Assembly: GCF_001039355.2 (NCBI RefSeq)
Contig: NW_019775497.1
Coordinates: 224,678 to 288,677, forward strand
DNA length: 64,000 nt
From: Lingula anatina
Taxonomy: Eukaryota; Brachiopoda; Lingulata; Lingulida; Lingulidae
Direction: 5' to 3'
This document shows, in pieces, positions 35,300 to 47,388 of this stretch. The notes under the pieces are model-generated. The model searched no databases, was not told where the DNA came from, and was given only the letters and a program-made list of their open reading frames with translations. How positions within the stretch are numbered: the stretch's first letter is position 1; each line of letters opens with the position of its first letter. The position numbers were made by a program, and so were the translations under genes.

Positions 35300-37344
35300 T
35301 GTGTGTATATTGTCGATTTATATTTTGCAGTCACAAATATACCAAATTCCTCTTAAGTCACTGCTTTATTAAAAATTCCGTTAAATGCTCAATGACCCAA
35401 TTCGGATGAATTTGATACGACCTAGAACACGTCTTCCTGGTTCGTGCAAGTTTTGTTAAAGGGCCTTATAGATGTGAAAGTTATGTTAACCCCGTCATGT
35501 GTTTGGAAAATCTTGTTTTATTTACTTTTATGTGGCTGCCTATTTCCTTAGGAGTAAATGCACAATGGAGACTGCCTATCAAACAACCCCGGCTAAACCT
35601 GATTTGGTAACCTTCAAAGGTGTAAAACGCTTTGGGTGCTGTGTAAACATACTTTCCACAACCTGCCTGTGACTCATTTAAAATTAACCAGGAAGTTTTG
35701 GTCATATCAACTTAGCTTCAACTGGTGGTAACTAGCAATTCACCCATTATCTGAACCATTAATAAGATGCTGTGATGCTCCAATACAGGGGTTTTAAACA
35801 TCAATACATGGATGTTATACATGAATACAGGGAAGTTATACACCAAAACAGGGATGTTATACTGGTACATCAACATCGACAACGATCGACAAAGACAACA
35901 CAAATATAGTTTATATCACAACACGCACAGTCAGAGTTACTATATTTAGTGATACCACCGTGTTGATCAATCTAACTTTAAGATAGAAATTAACTGCGGA
36001 ATGTTTCTATTTACCAAACAAATATATGTATAATAATAAATGTATAAACCGAAAGATTATCGGAAACATTCCAAACAATATTACACCGTATTGTAGTTCA
36101 TTTTTCCATTTAAAAAGCGGAAAACTGGATGCTACAAGTATAAGGAAAATATTAAACAGTAACTTCTTTCAAAATGAACTATTTTTATTTATTACTTTAC
36201 TTACTTTGAATGGAATAGTATAAATAATTATCAGATTTGATAATAAATGCACGTATAAGGACATTATTTCAAGCCATTGTGGTAGTGACGTTCGATTCTC
36301 CATCACGCTATGTCTTATCGATAGCAATTGTGTTAAGGGTAATGTAAAGTGGAATTCCCATAAATTGTATTCGATTTTAAGAGAATGTTGTGCGTGTTTA
36401 ATTGATCTGAAAAAGACACTGGGCGTACGGAACTACTTCCATATCGAAGTAATTGGTAATGTGAGCTATTTACCAACTGCTAAGTACGCGGATATCATGC
36501 ATTTTCAAGGTAGATTAATATTAATAATAATATAAAAAATTGAGATTACATATAAAATCTTGTAACTTCCCTGCTGTGGTGAGAATACAACTCTCAACGT
36601 GAAGTATTTTATGGTTTGGGAAGGATAACATAACGCCAGGGAAGGATGGCATTGCGTCACGTTCCACAGGGTTAAATTGGTGTAGTTAATAAAAGCAAGC
36701 ATTTCAATTGGACAGACTTTTCATGGCATAAACGCGCCCCACTTACAGGGTACCTGCAAGTCGTTGGTACCTGTTAATGCAACTAATATGCTTATTTATT
36801 CGTAGTATTCCTTTGCTTCGACAGTCTTGAGACAAGAAAAGTTATTTTGCTATATTTTACGTGCATAAACTGCTGTGGTATTTTTCGTTTTTGAACAGAA
36901 TGATTTGATCAAATAAACAAGGGGTTAGTATAGAAAAGAACGCATTATGTGACCTCGTTGGATGTTTGAAAGACACATAGGGGAAGAGGGGGGGTCGAAT
37001 AAATCGTCCTTTTTGCCGGGAAGAGGTCATTCATGGACGAATTGGATGCAGGTGCAGGCAGGTTTTGTGGTAAAAGTCCACTTTTTCAGCCTCTCTCCCC
37101 CGTTGAAATTGCTGGATATGGGCCTGAAAAAGCTTTTCTTTTAACATTTGTCTCAATGTTTCTCTCTTTAGGGATAACAGATATTGGGGAATTCCCACCA
37201 AGCGGATAGGACAAGCTAACTGGCTTATTTTCAAGTGTGAGGTTCCTTTTTGGTTATATTCAAGGGTGCTTTTTTAATCCAACAAGTAGTACTTCGAGTA
37301 TTTAAGTGAAGGTTGCTTATAATAAAACATTTTGACAATTGGTC

Positions 37345-37380
37345 TGGTGTGTGTGTGGGGGGGGGGGGGGGGGGGGGGGA
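37345..37380. repeat. Poly-G tract
   Basis: GT repeats pass into a G run of more than 20. Equivalent but shorter G-rich tracts occur in unit 1 (29396-29418) and unit 3 (46778-46803), so length varies between the copies. Confidence 0.85.
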
Positions 37381-37616
37381 GATCCTTAAAAGCCATAATT
37401 AAAGCAGTGTCTGTCGCTGCAGTTAAATATCTTAAATATCATCACCCCTACTTTTAACGCAAATACACCATCCAGGTCATATTCTTAATATTGTGCAATT
37501 GAATCTTACTGGAAGGTTGAACATATGCGCCGGAACCTTTTTTAGAAATAAATCAACCGTTAAAAAGGTACTTTGTTATATGGAATGGCCAATAAGGAAG
37601 TTTGCTGAACTTCAAA

Positions 37617-37626
37617 GGTAATTCCC
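37617..37626. promoter_or_regulatory. Diverged kappaB-like site upstream of TLR copy 2
   Basis: GGTAATTCCC sits 349 bp before the ATG, one base off the palindrome seen in copies 1 and 3. A CCAAT motif lies just upstream (GGCCAATAAGG), as in unit 3. Confidence 0.4.
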
Positions 37627-37965
37627 TTTCGGGAAGCTTAACCGAACACGGTAAATACGATTCAACAATAAATCTAACACTATGTTGATCATTCTTATTT
37701 AGAATAGTAATACTAACGCGTACTAAAGAATGAATTGGCTATATGACACGAATGCTGTTTATGCTCGTTAGGCAAGGAAAGGTTAGGACTCATTGAAAAG
37801 AGGAATATTAAGGAAGTTAGAAAAAGTGTGCTTGCATGACAATTGAACACTGAGCCTCATAAGGCATTTTAGCATATAACACGACACTGTCAACGTCACT
37901 CTGTGCGCAGTAGTCACGAGAGTAGTACCCTACTGGTATCAACACTATAAAGCTAGATACAAATC

Positions 37966-40310
37966 ATGCATATTGCAACAGAAGCACCAGGGGGTTACCT
38001 TTGCATTATATTATTTTTGTTGCTCTTTTGCAACGGTACTACGTGCAGTGGTGTTGATGGAGACAGTTTTGTGGAACAGTGTCCAAAGGAATGCCGCTGT
38101 TATAGCACGCCCCCATCCAACCACACAGTTGATTGCTCAGGGAGGTCCATCAGATCCATACCCCTGGGGATTCCACGTAATACAACAGTCTTAGACCTAC
38201 GAAACATCGGTCTTTCTGAAATACCGGCAAATTCATTAAGTCATCTGGAGAATCAAAATGTACTTTACCTGGAAGGAGATGACGTAACAGCATTCAACGA
38301 GAACAGTTTTGTCGGTTTAAAGGCATTGGGTTATTTCAATCTGTTTCCAATTGATCCAGGTAAAAATATCGACTATAATGCCTTCCCTCCAACTTTGTTC
38401 CGTGAATTAACCTCGTTGAAATCCTTTGGTGAAATGGGTTCGGGTAAAAATGTTCAACAAGATTACATAGATCGCACAATAGCGCTATTACACAAGTTAG
38501 AAGAGTCGTTTTGGTCTCATTTGTCTCAAGGAAATGTACTATTTGGTCCTGGATATAGTAATATATCGTCTCTGAAGAGGCTGGTTTTCAAAATGCATTC
38601 AAGTGCTGTGACACAGTTGCAAAAAGAGGCTTTCTTCTGGTTAAAAAACTGCCCAATCGAAAAACTTGCTTTTATTGGCTATGACATTAACCGTGCAGAA
38701 CCAGATATGTTGTATATTTTTCCACGTTTAAAAGAATTATATCTGGAGTGCAGTTCTTTTCTGTCGTTGCAGAATGAAGGAGATTTTATTTGCGGCTTAG
38801 AGAACAACACATCAATTGAAACTATTCGCATGAAAAATGTTTTCCTACGTTCTTTCTCACAGTGGAAGATATCAGCGACAGCTCTCATATGCTTAGAAAA
38901 TACAGGTACGTCGTTGAAAGCACTAGTATTGATTCACAACAACGTAGAAGAATTTGACCTGTATTACTTGTATTATTTTCCGAATTTGGAGTATCTACAT
39001 CTGTCGAATAATCTTATTGTCTTTTCCCCCATAAATGGAAAGGACGTTTCTGGCAATATCAGGGGTTCTTTTACGTATATTTTCCTACTGCTAGGGAACT
39101 TAAAGTACATGAGAATCGACAATAACTTGAGAAACAAAGATACGGGCCCTCTACAATATGCCTTAACGCATTCTTTTTGGAAAAGCCTCCCGTCATGTAA
39201 GCTTAAACAATACGTTCCCAGGTCTTTTAATGTAAAAGACATGCCATCACCAGTTTTACGATTTTCTCTTCCTATTAACATTGAATTCCTTTCGATGAGT
39301 TGGTGGTCAAATTTGGGCAGTAAACTTTCTGTTTCGTGCCCCTTTAAAGAAAGCGTATATATTTATCCAAATAAGCTACGCTTTCTTAGGATGGAAGGCG
39401 TTGGTGTATTTTATGAATTGGACAATTTGGAACATTTCAATGCTTCCCATAATATCCTCAACTGTCTTCCAAGAGACTTTTTCAATGGTCACTTTCCATC
39501 GTTGAGGTCCCTAAATCTTGGTGACAACAAACTAGGACCTTTAATAAGTGAGGATGGGATACGTCCAGTAAAACTCCCAAGGTTAAAGTTTTTGGATTTA
39601 TCACTGAATGAGATCAGGACCATCCCTGAGAACTTTTTCGACCGCCTTGTCTCTCTTCAGCGACTGGTGCTGCTCGGCAATTACCTAAATGCAGGTTCCT
39701 TTGGTATGATAAATTACATGTCCGTGGAAGATTTGAGCCACACCACGGAATGGGCATATTCATTAGACTATTTGGAAACTAAGGGGGACCTAGATTCTAG
39801 CTTAAGTATTCATTTGAATATGACGTACAATCCTAGAGCCTGCACCTTTTACAATGGGGAGGGATTTCATCGAAGGAGGGCCCGCAGCAGTACATATTTG
39901 AAGCAGATTTATCACAAGATTTGGAAACTAAAGGGAAACCATATTCTAGCTTAAGTATCCAACTGAATATGACAAACAATCCTACAGACTACAACCATTG
40001 CGATAGGGGGGAATTTCTTCAATGGCTTGTTTTTTCAAATATTACAGTAACATTTTCTAACGACTCTGATTGCCCCATGAATGGTTCAAAAACAGGTCTG
40101 CGGTATACACTATATGAACTTTGTGAGAAATGTGATATTGGCTATCAGATAAAAAGTCCAAATCAGTGGCTGTCTCTTGGGATCTCCCTAACTAGTATCC
40201 TTGGTGTGACCTGCGGTTTAATAACAGCTTACATATATCGCTGGAATATCAAGTATGTATTATAATCAGGGTTTACGTGGTTACGGATGTTTGTAAACGG
40301 ATGGTTGTAA

Positions 40311-40350
<40 letters not shown>

Positions 40351-41025
40351 TGTGGGTGGGTGGGTGTGGTGAGAGAAATAGAATGATAGAGACTGCAATA
40401 TGTTAATAAAAATGTATGTAAAATGCGCCTAATCTCATTTTACAAACTCTATCATATACACGTTAAGGAGAATAAACTTTAAATGGCGTTTTTTATGTGA
40501 AAAAAAAAGCTGAATTTCATTATAAAATGCATCTTATATTTTAGATATCGACTATATCTACTTCGACGCCGGTTACGTAGACAAGGATTTATTGCAACCC
40601 CGCCTGGTCACGTGTACATTTCATACGATGATGGTGATGATCAGTGGGTAGTGAATGAACTTTTACGTCATTTAGAAGTGGCGAAAGAGCTTGACGTCAT
40701 TATAGATCAGAGGGATTTCATTGGTGGAGCATCTCTGGCTGAAGCTATCGTCGAAGCTGTGGATAACAGCAGGAAGACAGTTCTTGTTCTATCAGAAAAT
40801 TTCGTGCTAAACCCTTGGTGTGAATTTGAGTTTGAAATGTCACTGGCTCGCGGTTACAATTCGGTGATACCAGTCATGTTTCAAACGGTCCCCTTTGATG
40901 TCATGACAAAATCGCTTCGGAAATTCATAAAGGCAAGAGGTTATATAAAATGGTCCGACAGTCAAGCAGGACAGCGTTTATTTTGGAAACGTCTCATGGA
41001 TGCTATTCTCGCCGTCAATAATTAA
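37966..41025 (+). pseudogene. Toll-like receptor, copy 2, frameshifted
   Basis: The exon pattern is that of copy 1: first exon 37966-40252, TIR exon 40545-41025. The first frame runs from the signal peptide through the leucine-rich repeats but meets TAA at 39952-39954; the C-cap end and membrane helix continue in another frame (39921-40252). The cause is visible: a tandem duplication of about 149 bp (CTAGCTTAAG at 39797 and again at 39946), and 149 is not a multiple of 3. The second C-cap copy has also lost a Cys (NPTDYNHC against NRLDCTLC). The TIR keeps box 1, RDFIGGASL and FWKRL but ends 14 residues early, where copy 1 has CAA and this copy TAA (41023). Residue 39 is the canonical Cys. The first 260 bp differ from copy 1 at a single base. 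It could still yield a secreted ectodomain. Confidence 0.85.
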
Positions 41026-41195
41026 CTTGTGCATGATGGTGAAGTTGACCACACCGATTTGCTGTAATAACCACATGTTATATTTATAATTAACAACTTG
41101 TGCAGAAAAATATCCAAATAAAAGGAAAATAACACCTTTGAGGTAGTCTGACATATCATATTGTGAATTTTTTAATTTTTTTAAAATTGATTGAT

Positions 41196-41223
41196 AAATT
41201 AATTAATTAATTAATTAATTAAT

Positions 41224-41258
<35 letters not shown>

Positions 41259-41273
41259 TTTTTTTTTTTTTTT
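41196..41273. repeat. AATT/ATTT and T-rich low-complexity tract
   Basis: TTAA repeats, then TTTA repeats, then a T run, downstream of the TLR copy 2 stop. Unit 1 has only a T run at the matching place (33163-33187). Confidence 0.85.
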
Positions 41274-42963
41274 GCATTCTGAATTTCTGTCCATTTTGTA
41301 AATACACCGTGAATGTGTACATACAGTGCTCATCGCCAACTTAGTAATGGAGATGCTTATTTCTCTGATAGTAGGAAGGAAGTAAGAATGGAACCGTATA
41401 TGATATTAGATTTTTTTAGTGATCTTTTCAATAACATTACCAGCCTTCACTAATTTTTTTTCAAACGTGAGAATCAGACGCTTGATTATACCCTCTTGTC
41501 ATCCCGGGGGTTGGAGAGTGGGGATTGTATGGACTCCTTTCATTATAGGTGTTCTGTTATATACAGTATATTGAATTTAAATGAACAGCATTTCTCTGCA
41601 TAAAGCCTTTAGCTCTACAGTTTTTGGAAACGGCTAGCACGTATTTTTGGTTTATATAAAGACATAGGGAGAAGAAAAAACCCGTGAATAACACTTAATT
41701 TTAAAATACATTGTAAATACGTGTGTATGTAATGTATATAATAAAATTACTGCTTTGTATGTGTATCTGACGAGTTAATGTAAGTTGCTCTACTACATCC
41801 TTACGTAGATATCGTGTAAACGGATTTACATTATCTGAGCGAAATCTGATTGTAATTCTGCAGTCACAAATATATCAAATTCCTGCTAAGTCACTGCTTT
41901 AATAAAGATTTCGTAAAATGCTCAATGACCCAATTTGAATGCATTTGATACGACCTAGAACGTCTTCCTAGTTCGCGCATGTTAAGTAAACGGGCCTTAT
42001 ACATGTAGATGTGAAGGTTTTGTTAACCCCGTCATGTGTTTGGAAAATCTTATTTTATTTACTTTTATGCGGCTGCATATTTCTTTAGGAGCAAATGCAC
42101 AATGGAGACTGCCTATCAAACAAACCCAGCTAAATCTAATTTAGTAACCTTCAATGGTGTAAAACGCTTTGGGTGCTGTGTAAACATACTTTCCCCAACC
42201 TGCCTGTGACTCATTTAAAACTAACCAGGAAGTTTTGATCATATCAACTTAGCTTCAACTGGTGGAAACTAGCAATCCACCCATTATCTGAACCACTAAT
42301 AGGATACTGCGATGCTCCAATACAGGGATGTTAAACATCAACATCGACAATAAGCGACACAGACAACACAAATATAGTTTATATCACAACACGCACACGT
42401 CAGAGTTACTACATTATGTGATACCACCGTGTTGATCAATCTTACTTTAAGATAGAAATTAACTGCGGAATGTTTCTATTGACCAACCAAATATGAAATG
42501 TATAAACCAGAAGATTATTGGAACCATTCCAAACAATATGACATCGTATAGTAGTTCATTTTTCCATTTAAAAAGCAAAAAACTCGATATATTAGGAAAA
42601 TGTTATACAGTAGCTTCTTTCTAAATAAAATGTTTTTATTTATTTATTTATTTGTTTGTTTGTTTATTTATTTATTTTGAACGGAACAGTATAAATAATA
42701 ATCAGATTTGATTATAAATGTACGTATAAGGACACTATTTCAAGTCATTGTGGCAGTGACGCTCGATTCACCATCAGGCCATATCTTATCGATAGCAATT
42801 GTGTTGAGGGTAATGCAAAGGGGGATTCCCATAACTTGTATTTGATTTCTTTTATATGAAAATTCGATCTGTGAATTAAGGGGATTTTTGTGTGATATGC
42901 TTTATGCGCCATCTTAATTTTGAGGAGTAAATCTTACTTCCTCGTTCTACTTATTACACAATC

Positions 42964-44890
42964 ATGGCACAACTTGTGTCTGAAGTTAGTAAACTTGTCA
43001 AGAAGTGCAATCAACTGTCAAATGAAAACTTAGAGCTACGACAGGAACAGGAAAATCATGCTACTGCGATACGAGAGCGCGACGCACAAATATCAGAGCT
43101 GAACGGGATGATTCAAATTCTGCGAAGGGGGGCGGCTTCATGCTTAGATTCAGAAAGGCGGCTAGCGCTTGAAAATGCGACCCTTCTTGATTCCAATCAG
43201 AATCAAAGTCTGGAACTTAAAGAGCGGGTGAAGAAAATACATCAACTTCAGGCTGAATTAAAGAAAGCCCGTCTCGATGGTATCGAGGTAAAAGGTCAAC
43301 TGACGTCACTGAGGTCTAAGGTCACCGCTGCTTATGAACGTATCCAACAGCTGGAGACTGAGAATGCTCAGTTAAAGGCTGACTTGAACGTTGCCAGACA
43401 GGAATACGAGCCCTCTGCGTTTAATTCAGAGCACCCCCCTCAGCTTGAAGAAGAAGAAGAAGAAGAGTATGATGATGATGATGATGAAGAAGATGAGGAA
43501 GAAGAAGAAAACGAAGTCAATAGCCATACTGACACCACAGCTGGTGAAGTTAGGAGACAGGTGACAGGAAACGATACAGAGGCTGGGGAACGAGTGAAAA
43601 GCAACGATGTCTTGTATGTGAAAACATATGGACAGATCTTTTATACATCTTACGGTCTAGTAGTTAAAGTATCGGATATTATACGTCAGTGTGATGAACA
43701 CAATAAAGAGCATTTTGGTTGGTGTCCACATGGATATCGATATTGAGAACAAGTGCTTGTAAGTTGCCTTAATTTTTTTTTTTTTTTTTTTTTTTTTTTT
43801 GACAACATCATCAACAACAACAATAATAATATCTTTTTATGAATTTGAAAGCTCTGGCATGTTTCACCGAGGCTTCAGTGATATTAAAAATGTTGAAATA
43901 AGCACAATATAATTCATTGAAAATATATTATAGTAGGCCTACAGTTTTCTAAATTACAATTTTCTAGTAGAGAAAGAGAATGATTAAATGACGAGTTTTC
44001 TCTTATGTCAGTACTTTTTAAATTGATAATATAGTTTTGAGGCGACAGTGGTGCAAAAATAATTTACAACTTTTATTTGGTTAACAAGCACTAGTTGTGT
44101 TATACGAAATGCATGTATTTCACAACTTTGCTGGTACAGGCCCGTACCTAGCAGTTGCAATATTTTCTGAAAATGTGGACCTTTTGTCGTGAAACATTAT
44201 TTTATCTAGATCAAATTTACCCAGAGGGGACCTTTTCCCAGCAAAAAGGGGGGTCTTTTCAACCCCCGAATCCCTCCTGGCTACAAGGCTGTTGTGCATA
44301 CTCTATGTAGATATTATTATTTTCATTACAGTGGCCTGGTGACAACAGAACACTTGCAGAGGTCGGAATCCCACCTAACGCAATGATCCACTGTGGTGAG
44401 TATTCGGAGTTCACATCTCTTAGTCCTCCAACTCCAGGGTCCAGTTTCATCAACACTGGATAGCGCTATCCTATGGATAGCACTATTCATTGGATAAAAC
44501 TGTTATCCTCTAGACAGTTATCCTGAGAAGAGCAGCAATTTTTTATCCAAATGATAGCAATTTCAGAAACTAAAATAAGTATCTATGGCGTTTAGAAATC
44601 ATCACATTACCAACAGGATAATTGACCAGAGGGTAACACTTCCTTCTAATGGAGTCGTCCAAGGTGACCGAAGTTCTCCCGAAGCTTTACGGGATTTGAA
44701 AGAGAAGGGGCTCAGAAATAATGGCAGACTTTTATGTGCAGTGCAGGAAAGAATAAAAAATTACAACATTTCTTCAAGGACTTTTCTCTAGTTGTTTGAT
44801 GGAATTGGTTATTTATGTATTTCAGGTCCAACAATAGAAGCGATGATGGATGCAGCCAAACAGGCACATGAAAATCATTCTGCAAAATGA
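42964..44890 (+). CDS. Coiled-coil protein with acidic stretch and ubiquitin-fold-like C-terminus
   Basis: I do not recognise a named family. Exon 1 (42964-43758) encodes a coiled coil (about residues 1-150, heptads rich in L, E, Q, K), an acidic run of Glu and Asp (about 160-185), and a start like a ubiquitin fold (DVLYVKTYGQIFY, then VSDIIRQCDEHNKEH). It reaches an in-frame TGA at 43744-43746, codon 261, only four codons before a perfect phase-0 donor (CTT/GTAAGT). Exons 44332-44395 and 44826-44890 then continue in a single open phase with WPGDNRTLAEVGIPPNAMIH, like the TLxDYxI end of ubiquitin folds, to TGA at 44888. So the stop either truncates the protein to 260 residues or marks a damaged or mis-sequenced allele. 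A donor at AAA/GTATCG (43666) would skip the stop but break the fold. Only unit 3 has it. Confidence 0.65.
43768..43800. repeat. Poly-T tract
   Basis: A T run of about 30 just inside the first intron of the coiled-coil gene. Confidence 0.85.
44139..44285. repeat. Short dispersed repeat, copy 2
   Basis: Starts AGGCCCGTACCTAGC and ends CCTCCTGGCTAC. Same family as 6880-7010 and 59429-59603. It lies in the first intron of the coiled-coil gene, 45 bp before the exon 2 acceptor. Confidence 0.55.
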
Positions 44891-47056
44891 GATGTTGTGC
44901 TGCACCAATGCAGACGCACCAAACGTGAGCGCCAACAAGAATGGTCATAAAGAACACGCGTTATGTTTTCTTTAAATCTAATCAAAATCAACTGTGACAG
45001 CTGTGAAGTGATTTTTAAAATTGTAACTCATCTACTATTAAGTTCAACTCTTACATTTGTAACTCTTAGGTAATTTATAAGTTGTGTATATTGTGTAAAT
45101 AGAATCTACAGGTATATGTGTGTGACTTTTTAAAAAATCTAATAATTAAGAGGAAAACAAATGTTGTATGTGTTTAATTGACCCGAAAAAGACACTGGAC
45201 ATACGGAACTACTTCCATATCGAAGTAACTGGTAACGTGAGCTACTTGCCAACGGCTAAGTACGAGAAGAACCGAAAACATATATGTAATACGATACGTG
45301 AATGTACAAGCTAACAATGTATAACACTGTATTGCAGTTTACTTTCTTTTCCTTTGAATAGCTTAATACATACCACCACAAAGAACATACAGTGTAGGTA
45401 TAAAGTGCGCGTCATTCATTTACCTGTACAATTTGCTGAATCTGCTCACAACCTTCATTCAGCCTTGTTCGCTTTCAGAAAGAAATGAGCACGCAGCTAG
45501 CTAGATGTCAAGCGTGTCCAAGTTAGATCAATATACCATATGTTCTACAGTAAATTCTGCATTTCCTTTACGAAAATGAAACATTTCACCTATTTTTTTC
45601 TTTATTCCAAAGACAATCAACAACATGAATGCGCCCCTTTTACAGGGTACCTGGAAGGCGGTAGTACCTGTTAATGCAAATCAATGCGCTTCGTTGAAAA
45701 CCAAAGTTTTCGGAGAAGTAGGTTGCTATTTAACCAGGATCGAGTGGCAAAGGGTCACCTAGTAGAATGTATGGAAGAAAAATACTGTTACAGCTGATGT
45801 AATGGGGACAGTGTATGGTCTACACACGCATGTATACATGTATCTGCTGAACTGGATAAAATCGATTCATACAATGAAATTTACAAATGTTCAAGTTGAT
45901 CAAGTCCTGAAACAGGCCAGGTGGTAACAGAGTAGTATCGCGGATCATATTGTAAATAGGGGACAATTTAATCTAAGTTGTCCAGTGTCTCCAAACCAAC
46001 AAAACTATATATTTGTTGAACGCTTCTCTGATATTTACTCCAACATAAAAATAGTCTTAAAAGTTGACTCAACGCATAAAGTACCATCCTGATAAATCCC
46101 ACGTGTCACACAGGAATATTCAAGCCCTCTGTGTTTCGTGTCAAAGATGAAGATCGAGCTACTTGAACAGTTCACACTTTAGTGTGTTATGGAATATACT
46201 GATATCTAGCGGCACGATATTGGGCACGTACTTAGCGTATGGTCCACAGTCACAGCCAAACAGTTGCTCAAGTTCCACCCAAAACTAGCAAACTAATGCC
46301 GGCATAGTTTCGGTTTACATTTTACATAAAAGTGGGTGATTTCGGCTCTCTAAGTCAGAGTATTCCTTTGCTTCGACAGTCTTGAGATAAAAAAGTTATT
46401 TTCCTGTATTTTAAACTGCAGTAATACAGCATTTATTTGTCATTTGTGATCAGACTGATTTAAACGAATAAACAAATGTATAGAAAGTAACGCATCATGT
46501 GACCTCGTCAGATGTTTGAAAGAGAGACACGCAGCGCTGGAGAGGGGGTGCCGAACAAACTGTCCTTTTTTGCCGGGAAGAGGTCATGCATCCATGGACA
46601 AAATTGAATGTAGGTGCACGCAGGTTTCGTGGTAAAAAGTCCACCACTTTTCAACCCCCTCCCTTTGAAATCGCTGGCTAAGGGGCCTAAAAGAGCTTTT
46701 CTTTTAACATTTGTCTGAATGTTTCTCTTAAGTGAAGGTTGATCATCCTAAATCATTTCTTACGATTGGTCCAGTGTGTGTGGGGGGGGGGGGGATGGGG
46801 GGGTAGATCTTTTAAAGACATAAAAGACATAATCCACGTGAGATACCTCAAGCAGTGTCTGTCTCTGCAGTTAAATATCATTATCCTTGCTTTATATGCA
46901 AATACAGCATCCAGACTATATTTTTACTGCAATGTAATTGAATCTTACTAGAAGGTTGAACAGTATGCGCCGGGATCTTTTTCAGAAATCAATCAGCCGT
47001 TATACAGGTACTTTGTAATACGGAATGGCCAATAAGGTAGCTTGTTGAACTTGAAG

Positions 47057-47066
47057 GGGAATTCCC
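47057..47066. promoter_or_regulatory. Candidate NF-kappaB site upstream of TLR copy 3
   Basis: GGGAATTCCC, 332 bp before the ATG, in the same sequence setting as the sites at 29669 and 37617; a CCAAT motif lies 38 bp upstream. Confidence 0.5.
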
Positions 47067-47388
47067 TTTTGGAAAGCTAAACCCAACACGGTAAATACCA
47101 TACAACAATAACGCCAACACTATGTTGATCATTCTTATTTAGAATAGAAATACTAACACGTACTAAAGAATGAATTGGCCATATGAAACGAATGCTGTGA
47201 CGGCTTTATGTTCATGCTCGTTATAAGGCAAAGAAAGGCAAGGATATATGAAAAACAGGGATAGAAAGGACGTAAGCAGCACATTACAACTAAAGGGGTG
47301 ACACGACACTATTGACGCCATAGTGTGCAGTAGTCAGGAGAATACCATACTACACGTAGTATCAACACTATAAAGCTGGATACAAACC

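Larger units (their letters stand above)
27890..35395 (+). repeat. Tandem segmental duplication, unit 1 (TLR copy 1)
   Basis: Landmarks shared with units 2 (about 35396-41936) and 3 (about 41937-49450): the CTTCCTGGTTC block, CAAAGGT followed by AAAACGCT, GAAATTAACTG followed by ATGTTTCTAT, the Pro/Ser-rich CTCTCTCCCCCGTTGAAATT block, the kappaB palindrome, and the TLR itself. Unit 1 is the most rearranged: it carries a Penelope fragment, an inverted block at 28890-29113, and a 1.5-kb DNA-element insertion after the TLR. Confidence 0.8.
35396..41936 (+). repeat. Tandem segmental duplication, unit 2 (TLR copy 2)
   Basis: It follows unit 1 in the same orientation and holds TLR copy 2. At about 36385 it jumps from the block that precedes the coiled-coil gene in unit 3 to the block that follows it (GTGTTTAATTGA), so the gene is cleanly missing here. 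No other gene is seen in 35400-37965. Confidence 0.75.

Noticed and set aside
43744-43746. TGA read as selenocysteine
   Set aside because: No SECIS-like element can be claimed from reading, and no selenoprotein family is known with this layout. A nonsense change or error is simpler.
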